A stretch of DNA of 40,861 nt from an uncultured Clostridium sp. (GTDB lineage: Bacteria > Bacillota > Clostridia > TANB77 > CAG-508). Shown here piece after piece: positions 14,665-25,000 of this stretch (positions are counted from its first letter, which is position 1; each line of letters starts with the position of its first letter). Where the stretch lies: contig CANPNZ010000016.1 in NCBI GenBank assembly GCA_947575605.1, positions 1 through 40,861 of the forward strand. The letters are read 5' to 3'. The notes below the pieces were generated by a model. The model saw nothing but the letters and a program-made list of their open reading frames with translations. It made no database searches and was not told where the DNA came from. The position numbers and the translations under genes were made by a program.

Positions 14665-15861
14665 TTAAAATATTTTTTTAATTCTTTCAATTGCTTCCAC
14701 TGTATTCTCTTTGGTTCCAAAACCGGTCAATCTAAAATAGCCCTCACCATGTGTCCCAAATCCACTTCCTGGTGTTCCTACTACATTTGCTTTTTCTAAA
14801 AGTTCATCAAAAAAATCCCAAGATGTCATTTTCTCTGGCACTTTCAACCAAACATAAGGTGAATTCACTCCTCCATACACACTAAATCCTGCTTCTTCTA
14901 ATCCTTCTTTAATAATATTAGCATTTTCTAAATAGGCATTGATATTATTCCTAATTTGCTTCTTTCCTTCTTCACTATAAGTTGCCTCTGCTGCTCTTTG
15001 TACCATATAAGATACCCCATTAAATTTAGTACAAGTTCTACGATTCCATAGCTTATTTAGGCTTACTGCTTCCCCTTCTTTTGTGTATCCTTTTAAGGCT
15101 TTTGGCACTACCACATAAGCACATCTAACCCCTGTAAATCCTGCTGTTTTAGAATAGCTTTTAAATTCAATTGCCACTTCTTTGGCTCCTTCTATTTCAT
15201 AAATACTATGTGGTATATTTTCTTCTGTAATGAAAGCCTCATAAGCTGCATCATATAAAAGAATAGATTGATTTTCTTTCGCATACGCTACCCATTTTTT
15301 TAAATCTTCTTTGGCTAAAACAGTTCCTGTTGGATTATTGGGAAAACATAAGTAAATCATATCTACTTTTTCTTTTGGTAAATCTGGTTTAAAGTTATTT
15401 TCTGCTGTTACTGGCAAATAGCTAATATTTCTTCCAGACATAATATTCGTATCCAAATATACGGGATAAACGGGATCCGTTATGGCTACTTTATTGTTTT
15501 GTGCAAAAATATCTACGATGTTCCCACAATCACATTTGGCTCCATCTGATACAAAAATTTCATCTGGTTCTATTTCTACATCCCTTGCTTTATAATCATT
15601 TTCAACAATCGCTTTTCTTAAAAATTCGTATCCTTGTTCAGGCCCATAACCTTTAAATCCTTGCTCTGTTCCCATTTCATCAACTGCCTTATGCATTGCT
15701 TCTAAACAAGCTGGTACGATTGGTTTGGTCACATCTCCAATTCCTAATTTTATAATTTTTTTATCTGGATTTTCTTCTGTATATTTTGCTACTTTTTTAG
15801 CTATGGTTGAAAATAAGTAGCTATCTTGTAACTTCAAAAAATTTTCATTAATTAAACTCAT
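14665..15861 (-). CDS. dapL: LL-diaminopimelate aminotransferase
   Basis: PLP enzyme converting tetrahydrodipicolinate directly to LL-diaminopimelate for lysine and peptidoglycan. 398 residues from [17 protein letters not shown]. Visible are [12 protein letters not shown] near the N-terminus, [12 protein letters not shown], the CFPNNPTGT loop, the PLP-lysine segment [17 protein letters not shown], and the C-terminal [20 protein letters not shown] 15861 follows AAGGAGG. An upstream in-frame ATG at 15912 adds 17 residues that are entirely encoded by a hairpin repeat and is rejected. dapF lies directly upstream. Confidence 0.96.
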   Translation of the reverse strand: MSLINENFLKLQDSYLFSTIAKKVAKYTEENPDKKIIKLGIGDVTKPIVPACLEAMHKAVDEMGTEQGFKGYGPEQGYEFLRKAIVENDYKARDVEIEPDEIFVSDGAKCDCGNIVDIFAQNNKVAITDPVYPVYLDTNIMSGRNISYLPVTAENNFKPDLPKEKVDMIYLCFPNNPTGTVLAKEDLKKWVAYAKENQSILLYDAAYEAFITEENIPHSIYEIEGAKEVAIEFKSYSKTAGFTGVRCAYVVVPKALKGYTKEGEAVSLNKLWNRRTCTKFNGVSYMVQRAAEATYSEEGKKQIRNNINAYLENANIIKEGLEEAGFSVYGGVNSPYVWLKVPEKMTSWDFFDELLEKANVVGTPGSGFGTHGEGYFRLTGFGTKENTVEAIERIKKIF

Positions 15862-15875
15862 ATTATCCTCCTTTT

Positions 15876-15912
15876 TTGCCAATGTGCCACTGGGGACGGT
15901 CCTTTTTGGCAA
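15876..15912. repeat. GGGACGG-core hairpin repeat, copy 3, in the dapL leader
   Basis: TTGCCAA (15876-15882) and TTGGCAA (15906-15912) flank a core containing CTGGGGACGGTCC. It lies directly before the dapL ribosome site, so it will be in the dapL leader and could affect translation. Confidence 0.75.
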
Positions 15913-15985
15913 TTTTAATTTCTAATGTTCCCGTCCAATGATTCCAAGTTTGTTTGGCAACTTTAAACAATTTCTTTATTTGACA

Positions 15986-16841
15986 TTATGTATTAAGAGT
16001 GTCCCCTAATCCCAGTTCTCCTTCAAATACGGTAGTGGCTGAACCCGTCATATAAACATGGTTATCTTCTTCCTTCCATTCTATTTCTAAAATTCCTCCG
16101 TAATAATTCAATATATACGTGTCTACCTGTTAATCCATTTAAATTACAAGCAACTGCTGTTGCACAAGCACCTGTCCCACAGGCTAACGTTTCTCCTGAG
16201 CCTCTTTCCCAAACCCTCATTTTAACATGCTCTTTATCTTGAATTTCTATAAATTCCACGTTTGTTTTGTTGGGAAAGGCTGAGGCTACTTCTAAAATCT
16301 TACCATATTTTTCAACTTCAAAATTTTTGGCATCTTTTATAACCGTGATAGCATGTGGATTTCCCATAGATACACAAGTAAATGTAAATTCTCTATCTAG
16401 TGCTTTTATTTTTAAATTTTTTACTGGTTCTTCTATTGCCATAACTGGTATTTCTTCTGGTTTTAAAACCGGTTCCCCCATGTCAACTCTTACCGTTTGA
16501 ACTTTTCCTTCTTTCACATTCAATTTTAATGTTTTAATTCCTGCTAGTGTTTCTATATCTACCGTTGTTTTTTCTGTTAATCCTTTGTCATATACAAATT
16601 TTCCTACACAACGTATTCCATTTCCACACATTTCCGCTTCGCTTCCATCTGCATTAAACATTCTCATTTTAAAGTCTGCTATTTCACTTTTACAAATTAA
16701 AATGAGTCCATCTGACCCAATGCCAAAGTGCCTGTCGCTTACAAATTGAGCTAGAGATGATTCATTTTCTATGGTTTGTTGGATGGCATCCATATACACA
16801 TAATCATTCCCTAGCCCATGCATTTTTGTAAATTTTATCAT
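15986..16841 (-). CDS. dapF: Diaminopimelate epimerase, with CGG +1 shift
   Basis: Converts LL- to meso-diaminopimelate, the step after DapL. The N-terminal [13 protein letters not shown], catalytic cysteine motif [16 protein letters not shown] and second cysteine motif [13 protein letters not shown] are all present. The plain frame ends at 16062 after 259 residues with a non-family tail ([12 protein letters not shown]). At codon 248 an in-frame CGG (16100-16098) occurs; skipping its C restores [11 protein letters not shown] and the expected ending through [16 protein letters not shown] to TAA at 15986, 284 residues in total, the normal length. The shift replaces Arg by a family-conserved Gly. 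Confidence 0.93.
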
Positions 16842-16942
16842 TTTTTCACCTCTTTTAGGTATTACTACTAAACGAAATATACTTATATTTCATTGTTTCC
16901 ATTGTATCATATGCCTATTGTTTTGTAAAGCTTCCTACTTAT

Positions 16943-17210
16943 TTAAACTTCGAGTTTTTTCTGGTAAGGTTAGCTCCCACCTCTTGTCAAAAAATATGGT
17001 TATTTTTCATAAATTCTTCGGATCCCTTCATAATTCAAGGAATTCTAATATAATTTTACGGGTCCTTTCCAAGACAAGCTTGAACTCTTACCGTAAAATG
17101 ATTAAGAATTCCTAATCTTATTCCAGTCACATTCATCATTTATTCAAAATAACCATATTTTTTGACAAGAGGTGGGAGCTAACCTTACCAGAAAAAACTC
17201 GAAACTTAAA
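16943..17210. mobile_element. 268-bp inverted-repeat element with nested palindromes
   Basis: Arms of about 65 bases (16943-17007 and 17147-17210) are complementary, perfect over about the inner 55, starting CGAGTTTTTTCTGG and ending TGGTTATTTT. Inside lies a second inverted pair, AGGAATTCTAATATAATTTTACGG (about 17038-17063) against its near-complement (17088-17112), so the whole unit can fold into one long branched hairpin. The outer end AAGTTTCGAG matches the element at 36011-36116 (AAGTTTCGAC). No protein is encoded. It fills the dapF-GT51 intergenic region (16842-17293). Confidence 0.75.
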
Positions 17211-17293
17211 TCAAACTTATATCTTAATTTTTTATGAATTCTATTTCTTTGTTGCAATATTTGTTATATAATGTAGAAAGAAAAGAGGTATTT

Positions 17294-17977
17294 ATGAAAC
17301 TATTTAGAAAAATATTAATAATTTTACTCCTATTATTTGTTGTCGTAACAACTATTCTCTTTGTTATTGGTTTTAGTTATTATTCTAATACGTTAAAACA
17401 AAAACCTTTAATGACTAGAGTAGAAGAAATAACCAGTAAAGAACACTACACTTCCTTCGACAAATTACCAGAAAATTATATTCATGCTGTGATTGCCGTT
17501 GAAGATCATAGGTACTACAATCATGGACCTATTGACCCAATTGGTATTGCTAGAGCTTTTTATACCAATATTCGTGATGGTGAATTCGATGAAGGTGGTA
17601 GTACCATTACACAACAAGTTGCTAAAAATATTGTTTTTAATCAAGACAAGAATATCGTGCGAAAATTGGGAGAAATCTTTGCTGCTTATGATTTAGAAAA
17701 AAATTATAGTAAAGATGAAATCTTTGCCTTATATGTTAATTCTTCTTATTTTGGCGATGGCTATTATTGTATTTATGATGCTAGTATGGGATATTATCAG
17801 AAAGAGCCTAAGGATTTAACGCTATCAGAGGCTAGTATGTTAGCTGGCGTTCCTAACGCCCCTTCGGTTTATGCACCAACGGTTAATCCTGATTTAGCGA
17901 AAAAACGTCAAAAACATGTCTTGAATAAAATGGTCGAATATGGCTATATTTCCCGTGAAGAAGCTGATAGTATTTAA
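17294..17977 (+). CDS. Monofunctional peptidoglycan glycosyltransferase (GT51)
   Basis: About 228 residues: N-terminal membrane anchor (ILIILLLLFVVVTTILFVI) then a GT51 transglycosylase domain that polymerises lipid II. The catalytic segment AVIAVEDHRYYNHGPID, the GGSTITQQVAKN motif, a second conserved segment (ALYVNSSYFGDGYY) and the LAGVPNAPS motif are visible. There is no penicillin-binding transpeptidase domain. ATG 17294 follows AGAGG; an earlier ATG at 17234 lacks a ribosome site. A terminator follows. Confidence 0.92.
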   Translation: MKLFRKILIILLLLFVVVTTILFVIGFSYYSNTLKQKPLMTRVEEITSKEHYTSFDKLPENYIHAVIAVEDHRYYNHGPIDPIGIARAFYTNIRDGEFDEGGSTITQQVAKNIVFNQDKNIVRKLGEIFAAYDLEKNYSKDEIFALYVNSSYFGDGYYCIYDASMGYYQKEPKDLTLSEASMLAGVPNAPSVYAPTVNPDLAKKRQKHVLNKMVEYGYISREEADSI

Positions 17978-17981
17978 TAAA

Positions 17982-18014
17982 AATAGCTTATATAGAAATA
18001 TATGAGCTATTTTT
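17982..18014 (+). terminator. Terminator after the GT51 gene
   Basis: AAATAGCTTATAT pairs with ATATATGAGCTATTT around AGAA, with a T-run (TTTTTAATTTT) following on the plus strand, a few bases after the stop. Confidence 0.75.
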
Positions 18015-18105
18015 TAATTTTAAAAATAATTGTCTTCTTTATGTGTAAAAATGCAAGGTATTTTTTTATGTTCTTCTCATATATTTATGTTATAGAGGAG
18101 GTCAT

Positions 18106-18885
18106 ATGAAAATCATTATTTTACACAAAAAAATAGTAATTACTATTATCATTCTTTGCCTTCTTTTATCTTCTTTATTCTTTTATTTTAATATTCCTTT
18201 CTCCTTTGCTATTGAATTAACCACAAACAGTGTAATAGAAGAATCACTAAAAGAAGAAATTGCCACGTTAACTAAAAAAGAAGAAAAAATCGCCTATCTT
18301 ACTTTTGACGATGGACCCACATTGAAAGCTACTGGCAAAATACTAGACATATTGAAAGCAGAAGATGTAAAAGCTACGTTTTTTGTCGTTGGAAAACATG
18401 TAAAAGAACATCCCGAATTAGTAAAAAGAGCTTATGACGAAGGACATTATATCGCCAATCATGGTTACCATCATGATAACCGTAAATTATACCAAAGTTC
18501 TGATAGCTTCATCTCTGAAGTAAAAAATACAGATATCGAAATTGGAAAAGCTGTTGGCATAGAAGATTATTGTTCTCATGTTTTCCGTTTTCCCAATGGT
18601 TATATGTCTTCTAATTATAAATCTAAGAAAAAAGAATCTGTTAAACTTCTAACTGAAATGAATTATACCTATGTTGATTGGAATTGTTTGAATAATGATT
18701 CTGTTAAAAAATATAGTCATAATCAACTATTAAAAAATCTGAAGAAATCTTCTAAAAATAAAGGTACCTTAGTTATTTTGATGCACGACACATCAGATGT
18801 AAATGATACACCTTCTATTTTAAAAGGTTCCATTAATTATTTAAAAGAACAAGGCTATGAATTTAAAAACTTTTATGATTTATAA
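18106..18885 (+). CDS. Polysaccharide deacetylase (CE4 / NodB domain)
   Basis: 259 residues: a basic N-terminus and membrane or signal segment (about 10-36), a short linker, then a NodB domain. Motifs: YLTFDDGPTLKATGKIL (catalytic D-D), the metal-binding NHGYHHDN, FRFPNGYM, and the C-terminal ILMHDTSDVNDTPSIL. It would remove N-acetyl groups from cell-wall glycan outside the membrane, similar to the Bacillus PdaA/PgdA group. ATG 18106 follows GAGGAGG. It is separate from the truncated pdaB at 7990. Confidence 0.92.
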   Translation: MKIIILHKKIVITIIILCLLLSSLFFYFNIPFSFAIELTTNSVIEESLKEEIATLTKKEEKIAYLTFDDGPTLKATGKILDILKAEDVKATFFVVGKHVKEHPELVKRAYDEGHYIANHGYHHDNRKLYQSSDSFISEVKNTDIEIGKAVGIEDYCSHVFRFPNGYMSSNYKSKKKESVKLLTEMNYTYVDWNCLNNDSVKKYSHNQLLKNLKKSSKNKGTLVILMHDTSDVNDTPSILKGSINYLKEQGYEFKNFYDL

Positions 18886-18934
18886 TAGAGGGATTGGGGG
18901 ACATTCCTTTCCCATTGGTGACAAATTTTTTAAT

Positions 18935-19038
18935 CCGCCACTGGTTCCGGATTTAAATGGCAACTTTTAATTATATTATTATTCAATAAAATAATAATAT
19001 AATTAAAAGTTGCCATTTAAACCCAGAACCAGTGGCGG
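18935..19038. mobile_element. 104-bp long-hairpin element
   Basis: Arms of about 48 bases (CCGCCACTGGTTC...TTATTATT and its complement) surround a seven-base loop, with only two or three mismatches. The gap 18886-19098 between the convergent deacetylase and glucan synthase genes holds this and a partial GGGGACA-type repeat. It may end transcription from both sides; its size and near-perfect arms suggest a mobile repeat. Confidence 0.65.
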
Positions 19039-19057
19039 AACCAGTTGCAAAAAGAGA

Positions 19058-19097
19058 ATGGCGAGTTCGTGCCTGTCCCAAACCCGCCACTCGCCAT
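19058..19097 (-). terminator. Hairpin at the end of the glucan synthase gene
   Basis: ATGGCGAGT and ACTCGCCAT pair across a 22-base loop directly after the stop at 19099. No good T-run follows; it may work together with the long hairpin at 18935-19038. Confidence 0.4.
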
Positions 19098-19098
19098 A

Positions 19099-22000
19099 TT
19101 ACAGTTGTACTTCTATTTGATAAACATTCCTACTACCATCTAGTTTAATGGAATTTTCTACCTCATTACCATTCAAAAGTACCTTACTATTGTCTGATTC
19201 AAAACCATTCTTTCCATTTGGGTTTTTAATCGTAATATGATAAATACTTTCTTTATACTGATATCTTATCTGATATTCCTTCCAATCTTTTGGAATACAA
19301 GGTTCTATTTTTAAATAACCATTTTCTACTTTTAGTCCTAACAAATTTTCAATTCCAGCTTTATAGTACCAACTGGCAGAACCTGTATACCATGTCCATC
19401 CTCCTCTTCCTGCTAAATTTCCTGTTCCATAAATGTCAGCTGGAATAACATAGGGTTCTACTTTGTATTTTTTGCTAGCTTCTTTGGTTCTGCTATGCTC
19501 AATGGGATTAATCATACGATATAATTCTAATGCCTTATCCCCAAACCCTAACATCGCTTCTGCTATAATAACCCATACCGAACTGTGGGTATATTGTCCA
19601 CCATTTTCCCTAACGCCTGGTAAATAAGCTTTAATATAACCAGGTTCTAGCTTACTTTTTTCAAATGGTGGATCTAGTAATTTGATAATGCCATTTTCTC
19701 GGTCAATTAGATGATTTTCTAAGCTTTCCATCGAAATATATTTCTTGTCATTATCTCCTACTTTTGAAATGACACTCCAGCTTTGTGCAATACTGTCAAT
19801 CCTACATTCTTCATTTTCCATACTTCCTAGCACATTTCCGTCATCCATAAAAGCTCTTTTATACCATCTTCCATCCCAAGCGTTGGTATTTAATGCTTTT
19901 TTTAGATTATTTTTTATTTCTTCATATTTTTGTGCAAGTGGTTCTTCTCCTCTTTCTTTGCAAATAGATATAAAATGCTCCAAAATGAAACTTAGGAAAA
20001 ATCCTAACCACACACTTTCTCCCTTGCCTTTATTTCCTACGGTACTAAAACCATCATTCCAGTCACCAGAACCAATTTTAGGAAGTCCGTTTTCGCCAAA
20101 ATTCAGGCTTCTTTCTATGGCTTTGATACAATGCTCATAAATGGTTCCTTCTTGTTTGGATAGTAAATACTTTTCGTATCTTTCGTCTTGATTTTCTTCT
20201 AATTCAGCTCCTTCTATATAAGGCGTTTTTATATCTAAGATGCTCTTATCTCCTGTAAAACTGATATATTCTATTGTTAGATAACAAAGCCACAATAAGT
20301 CATCTGAAAATCTAGTTCGAATTCCTCTTTGATTTTCTTCATGCCACCAATGTTCCACATCACCTTCTAAAAATTGATGCTGACTGTGCTTAATAATCTG
20401 CTCTTTTACCATTTCTGGCTCTAAATATTTTAGCCCTATGGTGTCTTGTAGCTGATCTCTAAATCCATAAGCACCACCAGATTGATAATATCCCGTTTTT
20501 CCTACCAATCGACTACTAATAATTTGATAAGCAATCCAACCATTTAATAAAATATTGGTTGATTCTAAAGGCGTATACACTTGCACTCTTTCTAACAGTT
20601 CTTTCCAGTAATTTTTAATGGTATTTAACTCTTGCTTACAATTGGCTATTTTTTGATACTTATACGCTATATTTTTGCAATCCATTTCCTCTTCTTCTGC
20701 TCCTAATATAAGAGAAATTTCCTTATTTTCAAAGCTTTCTAGTTCTATTTCAATTTCATAAGCCATACAAGGTTTTTTACCCAAAGAATTTTGATTGTTT
20801 AAGGAAACTTTCTTTAACGCTTGTGGATTTGCTATATCACCTTCTCCTAAGAAGAAATTTTTATCCCCTGTATACGATTTTATTTTTTCACTAGAAGAGA
20901 CATAAACTCTGGTTTTCTCCATTTCTTCTCGATATAGATTTTGAGCTTGTAACAAATTATTGTTAGCATCAAAATTCAAATCAATATAGCCATTGGATTT
21001 TATTTCATCTTCTCCAATTACTGGTTTCATATAATAATACAATTTTAATTTTTTTCGATTTGGTGTCGTATTTTTTAAATTTAAGATTCCAATTTTACAA
21101 CTATCTTCTTTTGGTACAAACATTTCTAACTCTTGCTCAATTCCATTACTTTTATGAATATATTTACAATAACCAAAACCATAGACAATATTATAATTTC
21201 TATCATCTGGCATTGGATTTAAACCTAATGACCATGCTTTCTTAGTTTCTTCGTCTTTTAGATAAATAACCTCAGATGGAATATCGTAACTTGGTTGATT
21301 GCTCCAACAAGATACCCTATTTAATCGACAATTTTGATACCAACTATAACCACCCATATTTTCTGTCACAATCGTTCCAAACTTTTCATTTGCCATGATA
21401 TGACTCCACACAGTTGGTAGTCTATTTTCTTGATTAATTCGCATTAAATATTCTTTTCCATCTGCTGAAAATCCACCGTATTCATTATAATATTTTAACT
21501 CTTCGTAATGGCTAAGTAAGTCGATATCTTCTTTGTCTTCTTCCTCAAATACTGGTTTTTGTACTTCTTCTCCCATTACTTCTTGCTTTTCCAAATAATT
21601 TTCTTCTAATTCTTTTATATTATTCTGTAAGCCACCTTTGTCGCTATCTATCATAATACTTGCTAAAAACTCTAATAATTCTATATCTTTTTTGTCAATT
21701 TCCCCTTTACTTAATGTGAAAATTCCACCTCTTTGATTTTTTAAATATCCCATGTGATGATTTAAAATACTACCCTCAATCTCTTCTTTTACATAATTTT
21801 CATAGCTATGTTTTTCTTCATCTAATATGACAATTTCTGTTTCCACTTTTTTCATACGGAAGAATTCGTGGGCTTTTAATGCTTCTTTTACGATATCACC
21901 ATCATTCACATTTCTTACTTTTACTAAAATAATTGGTAAATCTCCTGATATTCCATATTTCCACAATTCACTTTGGTGATAATTAGGATGTTTCTTTTTC

Positions 22001-25000
22001 TTTTCTAATAATTGTGATTTAATAGGATTATCAAAAATAATATAAGATAGCATTTTTTGATAAATAGCAATGTCACTACCTTTTCTACTTAAATACCTAC
22101 TTTCTGCTTCTACTCTTGCTTTTGACAACTCAAATTCTTTGGTTACATTTCCTGTTGATTGATATTTTTTAATATTTTCGATTACCATTTCTTCCTTTTC
22201 ATTAACCGCTAAAATAAAATCTATAAATGCTTCTTCTTGTGGCATAATCTTAATGGTTCTTTTTAATGCTACGATTGGTTCTGTTACTAAGCCCATTTTT
22301 TTCGATAACGGAATAGAATTTTTTATTTTTTCTGGAATTCCTAAATTTCCTCTTCCTATAAATTTTTCTTGATCAATTTCATATTCAAAATCCCCAATGG
22401 TTTCACTATTTGTGGATAAGTTTGCTCCTAAATAGAACTTAGGTGCATTCGCCTCTCTATTTTTTCTTTGTACAATAATACTATTGGTTTCTTCTTCTAG
22501 TTTTGGAATTAAAAATAAATTATTAAATGCTGGATGGGAGTAATCTTGTTCTTTTCTCGATAATACTGGTTCAAAATAGCAAGTTACTTCCAAAATTTCT
22601 TCTTCATTTCCTTGATTTTCAAAGGTAACCCTTCTTAATTCTACTGGTCGATTGGAACTTACCGTTGTTTCTATTTTTGTTTTGATATTTCCATTCACTA
22701 TTTCCTGTTCGTGTTTATCTGGCATAAAACTGATTTGATATTGACTTTCTTTATTTTCATTATAAGCATAGTTTGAACTCCAAATATTTTTATTTTTAAT
22801 ATTCTTAAAGGCAAAGAAAATCCCTTGTGGGTAGTCACTGGTTGCTTTGAATCGGTTGATATAAATATCTTTATATTTACTAACACCTTGCCCCTTTTGA
22901 TTCATAGCTACTACATAATCTTCATTCGAAATAAAGTTACCAGTTATTAATCTTTCGTCAATTTTCTTATACGTTGTTTGCACATAATTTTCATAATCTT
23001 TATATTTCAACTTTTCAACCTTCTCCTTCTTTTCCTTTGTTATGATTGCTTTTTCTGGCATAGTCTCTTGTAATAAGATACTAACCGCATCTATTTCTGG
23101 ATTTTTCATAAATCTTTTTTGTAAAATATCATGATGAAATAAGTTATTAATGCTCAATAAAATTAATCCTTGATGATGTGCCATATACGTTTTTACAATA
23201 GCTGAATTTTTCCCTTTTTCTACTCTTTCCGGTGTATAATCAATGGATTCATAGAATCCATATTTATCATACATTCCTTCTTTTTCTAGCCATTTTAAGT
23301 TTTTCACTTCTTCTTTTGGTACTTCACTTATGGCTAATATCCCTGCATAACTAGAAACGACCATTTCATCTGCTAACCCTCTTTTTAGCCCTAGCCATGG
23401 TATTCCAAAAGCTTTATATTGATAATTAGATTGCAAATCTCTTAAGTTAAAAGCTGCTTCTGAAATTCCCCAAGGTATATTCAGATTTTTGCTATATTCC
23501 ATTTGTGTTTTTACTAAAAACTGGCAAGATTCATCTAGTAAACTTCCTTCATATCTTGGTATATTGATATTTGGCATTAAATATTCAAATGCTGTCCCAG
23601 ACCATGAAATCAAACCTTTGTATTTTCCTAACGTTGTTAAAGTTCTACTTAAATAATTCCAATGTCTACTAGGTACATCTTTTTTAGCAATGGCTACTAA
23701 ACTGGCTTGTCTTGCTTCCGATGCTAGCAAATCATAATAAGAATCCGTCAATTTATTCTCTTCGATATTAAATCCAATCGAAAAAATTTGTTGTTCATGG
23801 TTATACAATACGCTAAAGTCCATATTTTCAATCATTTGTTGAATTTTCATTTTCAAGGAATTTGCCAACAGGGACGGACTTTTTTGGCAATTTTTTTCGT
23901 TTTTTACTAATTTATCTACTTTCTCTTCTTTCTCATTTGTTTCAGAAAATTGCCAAAAAGGTCCGTCCCTGTTGGCAAATTCTTCGAAAAAGGCCTTGGT
24001 TACATATAAATAACCAGCTAAATTTCCACTATCGACAGTTGACACATATTTAGGATTTAATGGTTCTTTGGTTTTGATGTTATACCAGTTATAAAGATGT
24101 CCATTCCATTTAGCCAAACTTTCTATGGTATCTATTATCTTACTTAATAAGTCCATTGCTTTTTCTAAGTCAATATATTTTAAATCATAAGCAGAGATAA
24201 CAGCTAACAAAGATAATCCGATATTGGTTGATGAAGTTCTAGGAACTACTTTTTCTTTTCTTTCTTCTTGGTAATTATCTGGAATTAGATAGTTATTTTC
24301 CTCTGTTAAGTAGGTTTCAAAAAAGCTCCATGTTCTTTTTCCTATTTCTAAAACATATTTCTTTTCTTCTTCATTTAATTGTTCTACTGGTTGTACTTTT
24401 TCTATCTCTCTGCTGACATACCACATAATAATAGGTGTAATAGCCCACCATAGTCCCAATACAACAGCTAGTAAATTGACGCGAAACAATCCTAAACCAA
24501 TACTAATGATTCCTACTAATACATTAAATGCCATCTGATTATAGTAAGATGCTAAATTGGATTTTGCCTGTTTTTCCGCTTCTTCTGAAGTAGTCCATTC
24601 TAACAGATGTTTTTTCGTCACGCACACACGGTATCCTGTTTTTAGAATTGCTTTTGCGGAAACATAAGCTTTATATGGCAAACATCCAATGATAATCATG
24701 GCCCTATAAAAAGTTCCTTTTATCCCTGATATTTTAGGAGCAAATGTTTTTTGTTTTTCTTCTCCCTCTTTTCTAAAAATACAAGCATTCAAAAATTCTA
24801 ATACATAAGGAAATATGGATATTCCTATTAATATGGCAACTGTTACTGAAAATGATTTTCTATCGATGATTCCTATTACATTACAATACACAATGGCTAT
24901 CATAATAGCTATTTCTATTAAGCTTCTTCTTAAATTATCCCATATCTTGTATTTTGATAATAAATTTAAAGGGCTTTTGCTACCAATCCATCTAGTTATC

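Noticed and set aside
15862..15912. N-terminal extension of dapL by 17 codons
   Set aside because: The extension is entirely a dispersed hairpin repeat. The AAGGAGG site and the family-typical [10 protein letters not shown] start point to 15861.
16943..17210. Retron-type msr-msd RNA
   Set aside because: No reverse transcriptase is adjacent, and the end motif recurs at other sites with different interiors, which fits a repeat element better.
19745..20140. Plus-strand 131-codon frame
   Set aside because: It lies antisense within the GH94 part of the glucan synthase gene, with no ribosome site or family.
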